NCBI GenBank assembly: GCA_011321985.1
Contig: DROB01000179.1
Location: 1-7,520 of the forward strand
Reading direction: 5' to 3'
DNA: 7,520 nt
Source of the DNA: Gammaproteobacteria bacterium
Lineage (GTDB): Bacteria; Pseudomonadota; Gammaproteobacteria; SZUA-229
Below are positions 1 through 6,761 of the stretch, one piece after another; the first letter of the stretch is position 1; each line of letters starts with the position of its first letter. The notes beneath the pieces are model-generated. The model made no database searches. It was not told the origin of the DNA and was given only the letters and a program-made list of their open reading frames with translations. A program made the position numbers and the translations under genes.

Positions 1-1251
1 ACAGAAATGCGCCAACTGGCGCAGCGCATCACGGCACGCTTCCACCTGCAACCACTGACTAAATATGAAGTCAAAGCTTATATTGGTCACCGGCTCGCTG
101 TCGCCGGGCAGAACATACAGCTTTTCCAGGGTAACAGTATAAAACTTCTGTTCAAGTTCAGTAAGGGCATCCCCCGGTTGATCAATATCATATGTGACCG
201 TGCCCTGCTCGGAGCATACGTTGAAGAACAATACTCTGTCAGCCCTGCAACAGTAAAAAAAGCCGCGGCTGAAGTGTTTGGTGAACTAAAAAATGTTGAG
301 AGGCAACAACGGAATAAACAGTGGCTATACCCCGTAGCCATACTCGCCAGCCTGGCCCTCGTAGTAACAGCTACGCTGATCTACTCCAGTAAAGCTGAAA
401 AAAAGAACGATGAAAATAGAGTATCAACCAGCTCGATACAACACCCGGATGCGACATCAGCGTCAGATACAAACGATATAGCAACGAGTGATGAGATAAA
501 AAAAATGCCCGAACCTGAGCAATCTGCAGATACAGGTCCCCGTGCTACACCCTCTATCACCGAGACCAGAAATAGCGATAGAATATCTGAAGCCAGTGCT
601 GATACAGATTCTGATAGTATTGATAATATCTTAGATGGTGATAGCAATGATCTGGCATCGGCCTACGAGCAATTATTCCATGCATGGGGCCAGCACTACA
701 ATGAAAAAACATCTACCACCGCCTGTAGACAGGCTGCCAGCTATTCTCTGGGCTGCCTGCACAAACTGGGAAATTTAAACAGCCTCCGCGTACACGATCG
801 TCCCGCTGTACTGACACTGATAGATAAAAAAGGAAAATCACATCACGTCACTATCACGTCGATATCCGATGATACCGCCACAGTATTTTCAAATAATATC
901 GCTTACAACGTCAGACTTCATGACCTGGACAAATACTGGTATGGGCAGTTCATACTACTGTGGCACAAACCAAAAGGATATTCATCGGCTATCACGCCGG
1001 GCGATGACGGGGACATGGTGAGCTGGCTAAGTCACCAGTTAGCAAAAATCAATAATGATACATCTGATGCCATCATTACCCGATATGATGATTATCTTAT
1101 CGACAAAGTTATTGCTTTTCAGACCGGACAAGGCTTAACAGCCGACGGGATCGTCGGACCCGTTACCATCATTCATCTGAACACGCTATCAGGCCAGCAG
1201 GCACCTTCATTGATATCACCACCCATGCCTCTACTAACAGAGAAAGGTTAA
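1..1251 (+). CDS. gspA: GspA/ExeA-type secretion ATPase, C-terminal part (5' partial)
   Basis: GspA is an inner-membrane AAA+ ATPase that works with GspB to let the type II secretion secretin assemble through peptidoglycan. The frame is open through base 1, so the P-loop ATPase core lies upstream and the Met at base 7 is internal. Counting from that Met, residues 1-95 are the end of the AAA+ domain, with the typical QRITARFHLQPL and GIPRLINIICDRAL segments. A membrane helix follows at about 106-126, then a Ser/Asp/Thr-rich low-complexity linker (about 127-215). Next comes a periplasmic C39-peptidase-like domain (about 216-322) with Cys240 and Cys250, and a peptidoglycan-binding domain (about 335-395) containing VIAFQTGQGLTADGIVGP. 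The domain order matches known GspA/ExeA proteins. The stop lies 5 nt before gspB, which indicates an operon. No other type II secretion genes are visible, which fits the usual separate location of gspAB. Confidence 0.93.
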   Translation, partial: TEMRQLAQRITARFHLQPLTKYEVKAYIGHRLAVAGQNIQLFQGNSIKLLFKFSKGIPRLINIICDRALLGAYVEEQYSVSPATVKKAAAEVFGELKNVERQQRNKQWLYPVAILASLALVVTATLIYSSKAEKKNDENRVSTSSIQHPDATSASDTNDIATSDEIKKMPEPEQSADTGPRATPSITETRNSDRISEASADTDSDSIDNILDGDSNDLASAYEQLFHAWGQHYNEKTSTTACRQAASYSLGCLHKLGNLNSLRVHDRPAVLTLIDKKGKSHHVTITSISDDTATVFSNNIAYNVRLHDLDKYWYGQFILLWHKPKGYSSAITPGDDGDMVSWLSHQLAKINNDTSDAIITRYDDYLIDKVIAFQTGQGLTADGIVGPVTIIHLNTLSGQQAPSLISPPMPLLTEKG

Positions 1252-1256
1252 GTCAA

Positions 1257-1970
1257 ATGTCATACATACTTGACGCACTTAAAAAATCGGAGCAGCAACG
1301 TGGTCACGGAAATATTCCAGACGTTCAAACGGTCCATTCCTCCAGCCTCAATTACCGTGACGAAAAGAGAGCTTACTGGCCCTATATCCTCATTGTTGCC
1401 ATCATATTAAACATTTCTGCAGTTATTTATTTTATTATCGATAGAGATGCGGGTCCAGAGCACATTACAGCAGTGGAGAGTATCAGCCACGATATTGCGG
1501 ATAAAAAGATTTCGAGCGTGACCCAAATACCATCAGCACCAGAGGTAGTACGGAACAAGCCTGCGATCATACCGGGCGTACCTGAAAAAGCACCGGTGGA
1601 GAATAGTACACCGGCACAGCCGAGGACTCCTTCACCTAAAAAAAAACGGGTTGCAGGCAACAGCATATCTGAGAAGCCTGAAAAACCGGAGCCTACGGTA
1701 ACAGGATCAAATGAAAAAGTTTATGATGATATCGTTGAATACTATGATTTACCCGAATCGACGCAACGTGAATTACCGACTATCACGATCTCAGCACACG
1801 TCTACTCCAGTAACCCTCAGCAGCGCAGTATCGTCATCAATAATAAATTTCTCGAAGAAGGTGATTACGTACTGGATGACTTGATCCTGCTGGAAATTAC
1901 GACTGATGGTGGTATTTTTAATTACCACGGAACGAACTTTCATTACGGTATCGTATCGAGCTGGCAGTAG
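1257..1970 (+). CDS. gspB: General secretion pathway protein B (GspB/ExeB)
   Basis: This is the partner of GspA in the inner-membrane complex that supports secretin assembly in type II secretion. The 237-residue protein starts with MSYILDALKKSEQQRG, the family's hallmark cytoplasmic N-terminus. A single membrane helix lies at about residues 40-61, followed by a Pro/Lys/Glu-rich periplasmic linker (about 90-165). The compact C-terminal GspB domain (about 172-237) contains ITISAHVYSSNPQQRSIVIN and ends in GIVSSWQ. The start codon is 5 nt after the gspA stop, with only a weak Shine-Dalgarno (AGAAAGG inside the end of gspA), so translational coupling to gspA is likely. The gene ends 17 nt from the stop of the convergent rluA-like gene, and I see no clear terminator hairpin in that gap. 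Identification is strong because of the N-terminal motif, the topology and the gspA neighbour. Confidence 0.93.
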   Translation: MSYILDALKKSEQQRGHGNIPDVQTVHSSSLNYRDEKRAYWPYILIVAIILNISAVIYFIIDRDAGPEHITAVESISHDIADKKISSVTQIPSAPEVVRNKPAIIPGVPEKAPVENSTPAQPRTPSPKKKRVAGNSISEKPEKPEPTVTGSNEKVYDDIVEYYDLPESTQRELPTITISAHVYSSNPQQRSIVINNKFLEEGDYVLDDLILLEITTDGGIFNYHGTNFHYGIVSSWQ

Positions 1971-1987
1971 CTGAAAATCTGAGTAAA

Positions 1988-2611
1988 TCAAAATTCACAT
2001 CTGGCGGATAAATCCATCTCTTCACTCGTGACAGGGTGGATGAATGCTAAATTTTCTGCGTGCAATAGCATCCTCGGCTGTTTGACTCCATCATTACCGT
2101 ACAGGCCATCACCGATAATAGGATGCCCCATCGCCGCACAGTGTACGCGTAACTGGTGCGTCCGCCCGGTTTCCGGTTTAAGTAAAAGACGGACCATATG
2201 ATCTTTTCGCTGCAGGATCTCCCAGTAAGTGATCGCTGATTTTCCATGCTCATAATCGACGATCTGATGTGGACGATTATCGATGTCACAACGCATAGGA
2301 AACTTTATTACACCTTCATTTTCATCGAACCAATGCCTCACAACCGCAACATATTGTTTATGGATTTTTCTATCATGAAATATCCGGCTCAGGGCACGCT
2401 GCATCTCGATCCCTTTGGCAAACAGCATAATACCCGAGGTATAACAGTCCAGGCGATGCACCACTTTAGCTTCAGGAATAAATTTTTCCAGTCTGGATAT
2501 CAAACAGTCCTGTTTATCCGGTCCCAGGCCCGGGACTGACAGTAAAGCCTGGGGTTTATTGACAGCAATGATGTACTCATCCTGATAAATGATCTCTAGT
2601 GGCATACTCAT
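1988..2611 (-). CDS. rluA: RluA-type RNA pseudouridine synthase
   Basis: The enzyme isomerises uridine to pseudouridine; E. coli RluA acts on 23S rRNA U746 and tRNA U32. With the ATG at 2611 the protein has 207 residues, close to the 219 of E. coli RluA. Features run in RluA order: IIYQDEYIIAVNKP near the N-terminus, LLSVPG (24-28 region), the catalytic loop HRLDCYTSG with the predicted nucleophile Asp55, CDIDNRPHQ, KPETGRTHQLRVH, and GHPIIGDGLYG. There is no N-terminal S4 domain, as expected for RluA rather than RluB, C, D or F. The reading frame continues upstream to an ATG at 2671, but that extension is encoded by the palindrome at 2626-2707 and matches nothing in the family. I therefore chose 2611 (MSMPLE), although neither start has a good Shine-Dalgarno; 2605 is also possible. 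Substrate specificity is inferred from sequence layout. Confidence 0.9.
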   Translation of the reverse strand: MSMPLEIIYQDEYIIAVNKPQALLSVPGLGPDKQDCLISRLEKFIPEAKVVHRLDCYTSGIMLFAKGIEMQRALSRIFHDRKIHKQYVAVVRHWFDENEGVIKFPMRCDIDNRPHQIVDYEHGKSAITYWEILQRKDHMVRLLLKPETGRTHQLRVHCAAMGHPIIGDGLYGNDGVKQPRMLLHAENLAFIHPVTSEEMDLSARCEF

Positions 2612-2625
2612 ATAATATTGATTGT

Positions 2626-2707
2626 TTAAGGGCACCTCTATTAATTGATCGTGCCCTCTGGTTTTAAACATGCAGAGGGCACGATCAATTAATAGAGGTG
2701 CCCTTAA
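2626..2707. repeat. Perfect 35-bp inverted repeat edged by TTAA (possible MITE)
   Basis: Arms 2626-2660 and 2673-2707 are perfectly complementary over 35 bp around a 12-nt spacer (2661-2672). Each arm also contains its own short inverted repeat: GGGCAC at 2630-2635 with GTGCCC at 2651-2656, and GGGCAC at 2677-2682 with GTGCCC at 2698-2703. The block could therefore fold as one long hairpin or as two small ones. Both outer ends are TTAA, which would fit a non-autonomous insertion at a TTAA target, though TTAA is itself palindromic and so cannot prove a target duplication. There is no T-tract typical of an intrinsic terminator; the right arm is followed by ACTAAAAAAG. The element overlaps the upstream extension of the rluA-like reading frame. 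Structure is seen directly; its mobile nature is inferred. Confidence 0.9.
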
Positions 2708-2742
2708 CTAAAAAAGAGTTATTCCACTGCACACAGTGAGCA

Positions 2743-2795
2743 GGATGAAGTATTCAGAAAAGTCGAGCATATCGACCTTTCTGAATACTTCATCC
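2743..2795. repeat. 24-position inverted repeat with 5-nt loop
   Basis: Arms 2743-2766 and 2772-2795 pair at 23 of 24 positions around the loop GCATA. The single exception is A2761 opposite C2777. On the minus-strand transcript that pair becomes a G-U wobble, so the hairpin is unbroken only in minus-strand RNA. No run of T follows on either side, so it is not a standard intrinsic terminator. It lies 35 bp beyond the perfect palindrome in the gap between the divergent rluA-like and kinase genes. A small CACTG/CAGTG hairpin (2725-2738) sits between them. It may be another small palindromic element, an RNA-stability structure or a terminator for transcription entering the gap. Confidence 0.85.
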
Positions 2796-3125
2796 CACGC
2801 AGGTTATTGTACTGCAAATCGACATCCTCATTATTCATTGTACTGTCCGGTAACCTGAAAAATACCGTGCATCTTGGTTTACAGGAGACATAACCGCAGC
2901 CTCAGCAATGGCTCATCATAAAAAACCTTTAAAGAAAGAAGATAATCTATTGTAATATAAGACATTATTCCAGCATCCTTACAGCGTGGCGTTACATCCC
3001 CCAGCTGATACAGATGAAGAATAGATACGATAATAATAGCCAGCTCACACAATATTCAGTAAAGTAAAATGCAGCGCAAAGTTGCGCATTCCTCAGGCAG
3101 AACACAACGACGGATAAGGGAAATC
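2796..3125. other. Leader region upstream of the hybrid kinase, no gene seen
   Basis: This 330-bp stretch contains no convincing reading frame other than the possible 19-codon upstream extension of the kinase from ATG 3069. It presumably holds the kinase promoter. AT-rich patches that could serve as -10 boxes lie at TGTAATAT (near 2950) and GATAAT (near 3029), but neither has a good -35 partner, so I do not call a promoter. ATTGTACTG occurs twice, at 2806-2814 and 2837-2845, spaced by 31 bp; this may be chance. A small hairpin GCGCA/TGCGC lies just after ATG 3069. Confidence 0.5.
3116..3120 (+). promoter_or_regulatory. Ribosome binding site that decides the kinase start
   Basis: AAGGG ends 5 nt before ATG 3126. 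The in-frame upstream ATG at 3069 is preceded only by AGTAAA, a poor site, and is followed by a GCGCA/TGCGC hairpin. This favours 3126 as the translation start. Confidence 0.6.
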
Positions 3126-5276
3126 ATGGATTCGCAGAATACTCAGGCCATAGAACAACTGAATAAACAGATCAGACTAGAAGAGATTCGACTGCTCTAT
3201 GGTGGCACACCCTTTTCCTATACTGCATCCGTTGTTATCTCATTAATCATCTACTACGTATTACTGGGTCACGCTGTCTCCCAGAGCAACCTGAATATCT
3301 GGCTGATCACGATTTCCCTTGTTCTCCTGGTACGCAGCATCGAAAGTTATCGCTTTTCAAAATGTGATAAACATGAACAATCAGAACCTGGCTGGAGAGT
3401 ACGTTTCTACATCGGCACCGGTGCCGCAGGATTTTGCTGGGGCTTATTACCCTGGTTAGGCTATTCACATGAGGTCGAGTACCTGGCCTTCATCATGATC
3501 TGCCAGGTCGGTGTTATTGCTGGCTCACTGTCCACATTATCTTACCGATGGGAGACGATGGCTCTCTTCTTATGGCCAGCCAGTATCTTATTGATCCTGA
3601 GGCTTATCGCTGAAGGAGGCCACTTCTCAAACGTCACCTCTTTCGTGCTCAGCATATTTGTCTTTTTCTCGCTCTCTGCAGGCCGGCGCATATTCAACAA
3701 TACCCAACAGAATATTCGCCTTCGCATCGAGGCCGATAATCGTGAACGAGCTATCGAATTAATGCATCAAAAACAGGCACTACACCTGCAGAACACACCT
3801 CTCGCCATCATCGAATTCGATATTGACTTCAATATTTCCGAATGGAACAGAGCCGCTGAACGTATCTTTGGTTACAGCAAAAAAGAAGCCCTGGATGAGC
3901 ATGTCATGCGATTAATCCTGACTCGCGACAGTTCCACGGAAGCGGAAAAACTCTGGCAGCGACTGCTAAATTATGAAGCGGTGATCGGCACTGTGATCGA
4001 AAATAAGACTAAATCAGGCGCAACGATCTTCTGTGAATGGTTCGTCACGCCACTGACCGATGAAAATAATGATATCGTAGGCATAGCCGCAATGGCACTC
4101 GATATCACTGACAAGAAACAGAACGAGCTGGCCATAATAAAATCCAAAGAGGAAGCAGAAAAAGCCAACCAGGCTAAATCTGATTTTCTTTCGAGTATGT
4201 CACACGAACTGAGGACGCCCCTGAATGCCATCCTTGGTTTCACACAATTGCTGAAATATGAAAAAGAGCTGACCAGAAAACAACAATCACATATCAGTGA
4301 AATAGGTAATGCTGGAAATTTATTACTCGAACTGGTCAACCAGATACTGGATCTTGCCCGGATAGAAAAAGGGCATCTACAACTTTCTATGGAGCAAGTA
4401 ACACTCTCGGACGTATTTAAAGAATGTCACTCTATGATCGCACCTCTGGCGGAGCAGGGTAACCTTTCCCTGGACATTAAATCCGAAACAGATGGTTACG
4501 TGATAGCAGATTATACGAGGCTGAAGCAGGTCATGCTGAACCTTCTCAGTAATGCCATCAAATACAATGTAAAGAATGGCTCTATCAGTTTAAAAGTCAT
4601 ACAGAAAGAAAATAACATCATCAGAATCTGCATCAAAGACACTGGGCAGGGCATTTCAGAGGACTTATTACCCGAGATATTTCAGGCGTTCAACCGGTTG
4701 AATGCCACCAACAGTATCGAAGGTACGGGCATCGGTTTATCTATCAGCAAACAACTGATAGAAATGATGAATGGCACAATAGGTGTCACCAGTAAATTAA
4801 ATGAAGGCAGTGAATTCTGGATAGAACTACCCGGAAAGCTGAATATAACAACATCGATAGAACGTGAGAGTCAACCGGCTACTCCTGATGCTTCATTAAC
4901 TAATGAAGCCGCCATGAAGCACAACATACTCGTCGCCGAAGACAACCCGACAAACCAGAACTTGATCATGAGTCAGTTAGAGGCCCTGGGTTATAAAGCA
5001 GATCTGGTAAAGAATGGTCAGGAGGCCCTCAATAAAATGATCAATAATAACTACAAGCTGTTACTGACCGATTGCAATATGCCCCTGGTTGATGGTTATA
5101 AGCTAGCAAAGACCATCCGTGGCCAGGGTAATACAAAGCTCCCCATTATAGCCCTTACTGCCGATGCATTCCCCGAGAAAAAAGCACAATGCCTGGAGGC
5201 TGGAATGGATGACCAGATAACAAAACCAGTAAGTTTAGAAACACTTCAGATTACACTTGAAAAATATCTAAACTAG
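3126..5276 (+). CDS. Membrane hybrid sensor histidine kinase (PAS-HisKA-HATPase-REC)
   Basis: A signal-transduction kinase that would autophosphorylate on His and pass the phosphate to its own receiver Asp. From ATG 3126 it has 716 residues. After about 25 soluble residues come roughly six hydrophobic helices (about 28-190), with short loops and no large periplasmic sensor. A helical linker leads into a PAS domain (about 220-330, with IIEFDIDFNISEWNRAAERI and ending DITDKK). The HisKA H-box SHELRTPLNAILG holds His360. The ATPase has the N-box NLLSNAIKYN (Asn476), DTGQGI (Asp505), FQAFNRL and GTGIGLS. The receiver (about 599-716) has the acidic pair ED (Asp606), phospho-acceptor Asp649 in TDCNMP, Thr678 and Lys700, so all key residues are present. 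There is no HPt domain, and no HPt or response regulator gene is visible, so the partner must be elsewhere. An alternative start at 3069 would add 19 residues. The signal it senses is unknown. Confidence 0.93.
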   Translation: MDSQNTQAIEQLNKQIRLEEIRLLYGGTPFSYTASVVISLIIYYVLLGHAVSQSNLNIWLITISLVLLVRSIESYRFSKCDKHEQSEPGWRVRFYIGTGAAGFCWGLLPWLGYSHEVEYLAFIMICQVGVIAGSLSTLSYRWETMALFLWPASILLILRLIAEGGHFSNVTSFVLSIFVFFSLSAGRRIFNNTQQNIRLRIEADNRERAIELMHQKQALHLQNTPLAIIEFDIDFNISEWNRAAERIFGYSKKEALDEHVMRLILTRDSSTEAEKLWQRLLNYEAVIGTVIENKTKSGATIFCEWFVTPLTDENNDIVGIAAMALDITDKKQNELAIIKSKEEAEKANQAKSDFLSSMSHELRTPLNAILGFTQLLKYEKELTRKQQSHISEIGNAGNLLLELVNQILDLARIEKGHLQLSMEQVTLSDVFKECHSMIAPLAEQGNLSLDIKSETDGYVIADYTRLKQVMLNLLSNAIKYNVKNGSISLKVIQKENNIIRICIKDTGQGISEDLLPEIFQAFNRLNATNSIEGTGIGLSISKQLIEMMNGTIGVTSKLNEGSEFWIELPGKLNITTSIERESQPATPDASLTNEAAMKHNILVAEDNPTNQNLIMSQLEALGYKADLVKNGQEALNKMINNNYKLLLTDCNMPLVDGYKLAKTIRGQGNTKLPIIALTADAFPEKKAQCLEAGMDDQITKPVSLETLQITLEKYLN

Positions 5277-5313
5277 GTTATAACTTCAGCATATAAAAAC
5301 AAAAATAGAGCCT

Positions 5314-5589
5314 ATGTCTAAACCTACCGAAGAAGAACTGGAAACAGCTTTAAAGATGTCTGCACAGATGCGCGATAAAAAAATCGATCCTTTCTACATC
5401 GCAAAATCACTGTTAAGCCATAACTCTCGAATCAAATATCTTGAAGAGATCATGAAAGCAGCTGACCGATATATTAATCGAGGCATGTCTGAACAGGAGA
5501 AGACGCACCTTATCCGCACCATCGAAAAAGCAAAAGATGAAGAATCCCTTGCCGAAGGTGAAACGAGGAGTAGTTTTGGTCTGGAATAA
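5314..5589 (+). CDS. Small charged protein of unknown function
   Basis: I cannot assign this 91-residue protein to a named family. It is soluble, strongly charged (rich in Glu and Lys) and predicted mostly helical, with no signal peptide, membrane segment, Cys or recognisable enzyme motif. The core IDPFYIAKSLLSHNSRIKYLEEIMKAADRYINRGMSEQEKTHL has the look of a conserved helical bundle; the last 15 residues look disordered. It starts 37 nt after the kinase stop on the same strand, without an obvious promoter between, so co-transcription is likely. A weak AGAG lies 4 nt upstream of the ATG. A role as a small partner or output of the kinase is only a guess. The coding look of the frame and its operon-like position support it as a real gene. 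Confidence 0.7.
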   Translation: MSKPTEEELETALKMSAQMRDKKIDPFYIAKSLLSHNSRIKYLEEIMKAADRYINRGMSEQEKTHLIRTIEKAKDEESLAEGETRSSFGLE

Positions 5590-5721
5590 ATTTTTATCTA
5601 CCAGATACTTACCACATAGTAAAAGTAATGGCACGACTCACGTGTATTATCTCGAACCTGAACTGATGGTTACCATGCGGCCAGTTCCAGGCTGATATAT
5701 TTTATATTATCTTTGAGCAGC

Positions 5722-5770
5722 AACCTGTACCACATGTGGCATCGCGATTCACAAACCGCTCGTACAGGTT
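5722..5770. repeat. Spaced 9-bp inverted repeat with internal palindrome
   Basis: AACCTGTAC (5722-5730) and GTACAGGTT (5762-5770) are exact reverse complements separated by 31 nt. The spacer begins with the rest of the 10-bp palindrome CCACATGTGG (5730-5739). It could be a protein-binding site, a weak transcript hairpin or the edge of a small repeat element together with the REP-like hairpin that follows 8 nt later. No T-tract follows. Confidence 0.6.
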
Positions 5771-5778
5771 CGCACACC

Positions 5779-5800
5779 GTAGGAGCGAAATTCATTCCGC
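5779..5800 (+). repeat. REP-like GTAG hairpin, degenerate
   Basis: The sequence opens with GTAGGAGCGAA and continues into a short stem in which GCGAAAT (5785-5791) pairs with ATTCCGC (5794-5800) at six of seven positions around a 2-nt loop. A 5' GTAG followed by GAGCGAA and a hairpin is typical of the REP sequences dispersed between genes by RAYT transposases in Pseudomonas and other gammaproteobacteria. Only one imperfect copy is present, so it may be a decayed member. Intergenic position between converging units fits that class. Confidence 0.45.
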
Positions 5801-5947
5801 AAACAGAGGCTAAATCAGGCGTACGATCAGCATGCTTTCAACCATGCCAGAGCATCCACTTCTGACCGATAACAGTCTTTTGTTAAAACAGGTTCTGGAT
5901 GATACAGACAGTGCATCAGTCTTGAACTGTTACAACTCACGATACCG

Positions 5948-6388
5948 TTAAGCCGTAATCGATATACCCAATATCTCGTTCAACATCGTCAGAATATTCG
6001 CCCAACCACCTTCATGATTTGTACGGGCCTCCTCATCGATAAACCGCACATGGGTAAGCTCCACCCTGGTCGTATTACTATCAACTGCATCAAAATCTAT
6101 CGTCACCGTACTGTCGTCCGTTGAAAAGGGTGATACCCATGAAAAGACCAGTTTATCTGGCCTGTTAACTTCCAGATACTCTCCAGTGTGTGGAATTTTA
6201 TCTTCTCCAACTTGCATAACGATCTTAAAACTTCCACCCTGCCGAGGGTCATTTTCTACTTCTGGCTGTACCATACCCTGCATCGGCAGAATGAACTGCG
6301 CCAACAGTACCGGATCCAGCCACGCATCAAACACTTCTTCAATGCCTGCATTTATCGTTTTACTCACACTCAAGGTTAAATCGTTCAT
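5948..6388 (-). CDS. AHSA1/SRPBCC-domain protein paired with ArsR
   Basis: A 146-residue protein of the START-like SRPBCC superfamily, AHSA1 (activator of Hsp90 ATPase homolog 1-like) branch. The family folds around a hydrophobic pocket, but the ligand of most bacterial members is unknown. The N-terminus LSVSKTINAGIEEVFDAWLDPVLLAQF is the typical first strand and helix; GGSFKIVM, HTGEYLEVNRPDKLVFSW and STVTIDF are the typical central strands; the C-terminal helix carries HEGGWANILTMLNEIL. The length is normal for a single-domain member, with no signal peptide, so it should be cytosolic. Its ATG shares one base with the stop of the upstream arsR gene (TGATG), and AGGAG (6396-6400) lies 7 nt upstream inside arsR, so coupled translation from one message is likely. 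Function is not assignable beyond family and pairing. Confidence 0.88.
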   Translation of the reverse strand: MNDLTLSVSKTINAGIEEVFDAWLDPVLLAQFILPMQGMVQPEVENDPRQGGSFKIVMQVGEDKIPHTGEYLEVNRPDKLVFSWVSPFSTDDSTVTIDFDAVDSNTTRVELTHVRFIDEEARTNHEGGWANILTMLNEILGISITA

Positions 6389-6726
6389 CAGTCATCTCCT
6401 GTATTCATCAATTCATCTAGTTTATCCAGACGTAACGCCCAGATTGATCTAAGTGCACTGAACCAGCTTTCAATAACGGCCACCTGCTCCAGGTCAGCTT
6501 CGATCCAATGGATCCTGCCTGTCGTTTTACGGGTAACAAGACCGGCTTTCTCTAATACTTTTATATGCTTTGAAATGGCGTTTAAGGACATATCATGAGC
6601 ATTCGCAAGATCAGTAACACGACTGGGGCCTTGCTGGCAGAGCTGCGTCAATAAAGTACGCCGTGTCGAATCACTCACTGCCTTGAACAATACTGAGATG
6701 ATTTTGTCTTTTTTATATTCAACCAT
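6388..6726 (-). CDS. ArsR-family winged-helix repressor
   Basis: A small dimeric-type DNA-binding repressor, 112 residues from ATG 6726. The fold is recognisable from LFKAVSDSTRRTLLTQL (first helices), SRVTDLANAHDMSLNAISKHIKVLEKAGLV (helix-turn-helix, recognition helix about residues 47-60) and the wing VTRKTTGRIHWIEAD. The metal-binding ELCVCDL box of ArsR/SmtB is absent; the only Cys is Cys30. It thus belongs with the non-metal ArsR regulators that are often encoded beside AHSA1-domain proteins. A TTG start at 6753 would add nine residues, but there is no Shine-Dalgarno there, and a promoter ending just before ATG 6726 supports the shorter form as a leaderless message. Two palindromic sites over that promoter suggest autorepression. 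The inducer is unknown. Confidence 0.88.
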   Translation of the reverse strand: MVEYKKDKIISVLFKAVSDSTRRTLLTQLCQQGPSRVTDLANAHDMSLNAISKHIKVLEKAGLVTRKTTGRIHWIEADLEQVAVIESWFSALRSIWALRLDKLDELMNTGDD

Positions 6727-6734
6727 ATGGTTTA
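6719..6734. promoter_or_regulatory. Operator-like palindrome over the arsR start codon
   Basis: TCAACCATATGGTTTA contains a perfect 12-bp palindrome AACCATATGGTT (6721-6732) centred on the arsR start and reaching the -10 box. It shares the half-site GGTT/AACC and flanking TCA with the second site at 6758-6773. Bound repressor here would block initiation. Confidence 0.6.
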
Positions 6735-6761
6735 GTATATTCAGGTTAAACAAATAGTCAA
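6734..6761 (-). promoter_or_regulatory. Sigma-70-type promoter of the arsR-AHSA1 operon
   Basis: Reading the minus strand, TTGACT (6756-6761) matches the -35 consensus at five of six positions. TATACT (6734-6739) matches the -10 consensus at five of six, with a 16-bp spacer. The -10 box ends seven bases before ATG 6726, so transcription would begin at or next to the start codon, giving a leaderless mRNA. The lack of any Shine-Dalgarno before this ATG agrees. Confidence 0.7.

Larger units (their letters stand above)
5590..5947. other. Non-coding stretch with short repeats
   Basis: This gap separates the converging kinase unit from the AHSA1-domain gene. I see no supported gene, tRNA or strong Rho-independent terminator. 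It holds the spaced inverted repeat at 5722-5770 and the REP-like hairpin at 5779-5800, both listed separately. The remaining sequence, about 5801-5947, shows nothing I can name. Termination of the two converging units may depend on Rho or on these weak structures. Confidence 0.5.

Noticed and set aside
2246..2539. Plus-strand 97-residue open frame inside the rluA-like gene
   Set aside because: It lies antisense to a clearly recognisable RluA coding sequence and its translation shows no family features or start signals.
2626..2795. CRISPR array or toxin-antitoxin type repeat cluster
   Set aside because: The repeats are inverted, differ from each other and have no regular spacers; no associated genes are nearby.
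3971..4339. Minus-strand 122-residue open frame across the kinase HisKA region
   Set aside because: It is the antisense shadow of conserved kinase motifs; Ser/Phe-rich composition is typical of such shadows.
5590..5640. Terminator after the small unknown gene
   Set aside because: Only a weak ACTTAC/GTAAAAGT complementarity follows the stop and no stem-plus-T-tract is formed.
5755..5785. tRNA-like T-arm sequence (GGTTCGCACACC)
   Set aside because: No matching acceptor, D or anticodon arms surround it, so no cloverleaf can be drawn.
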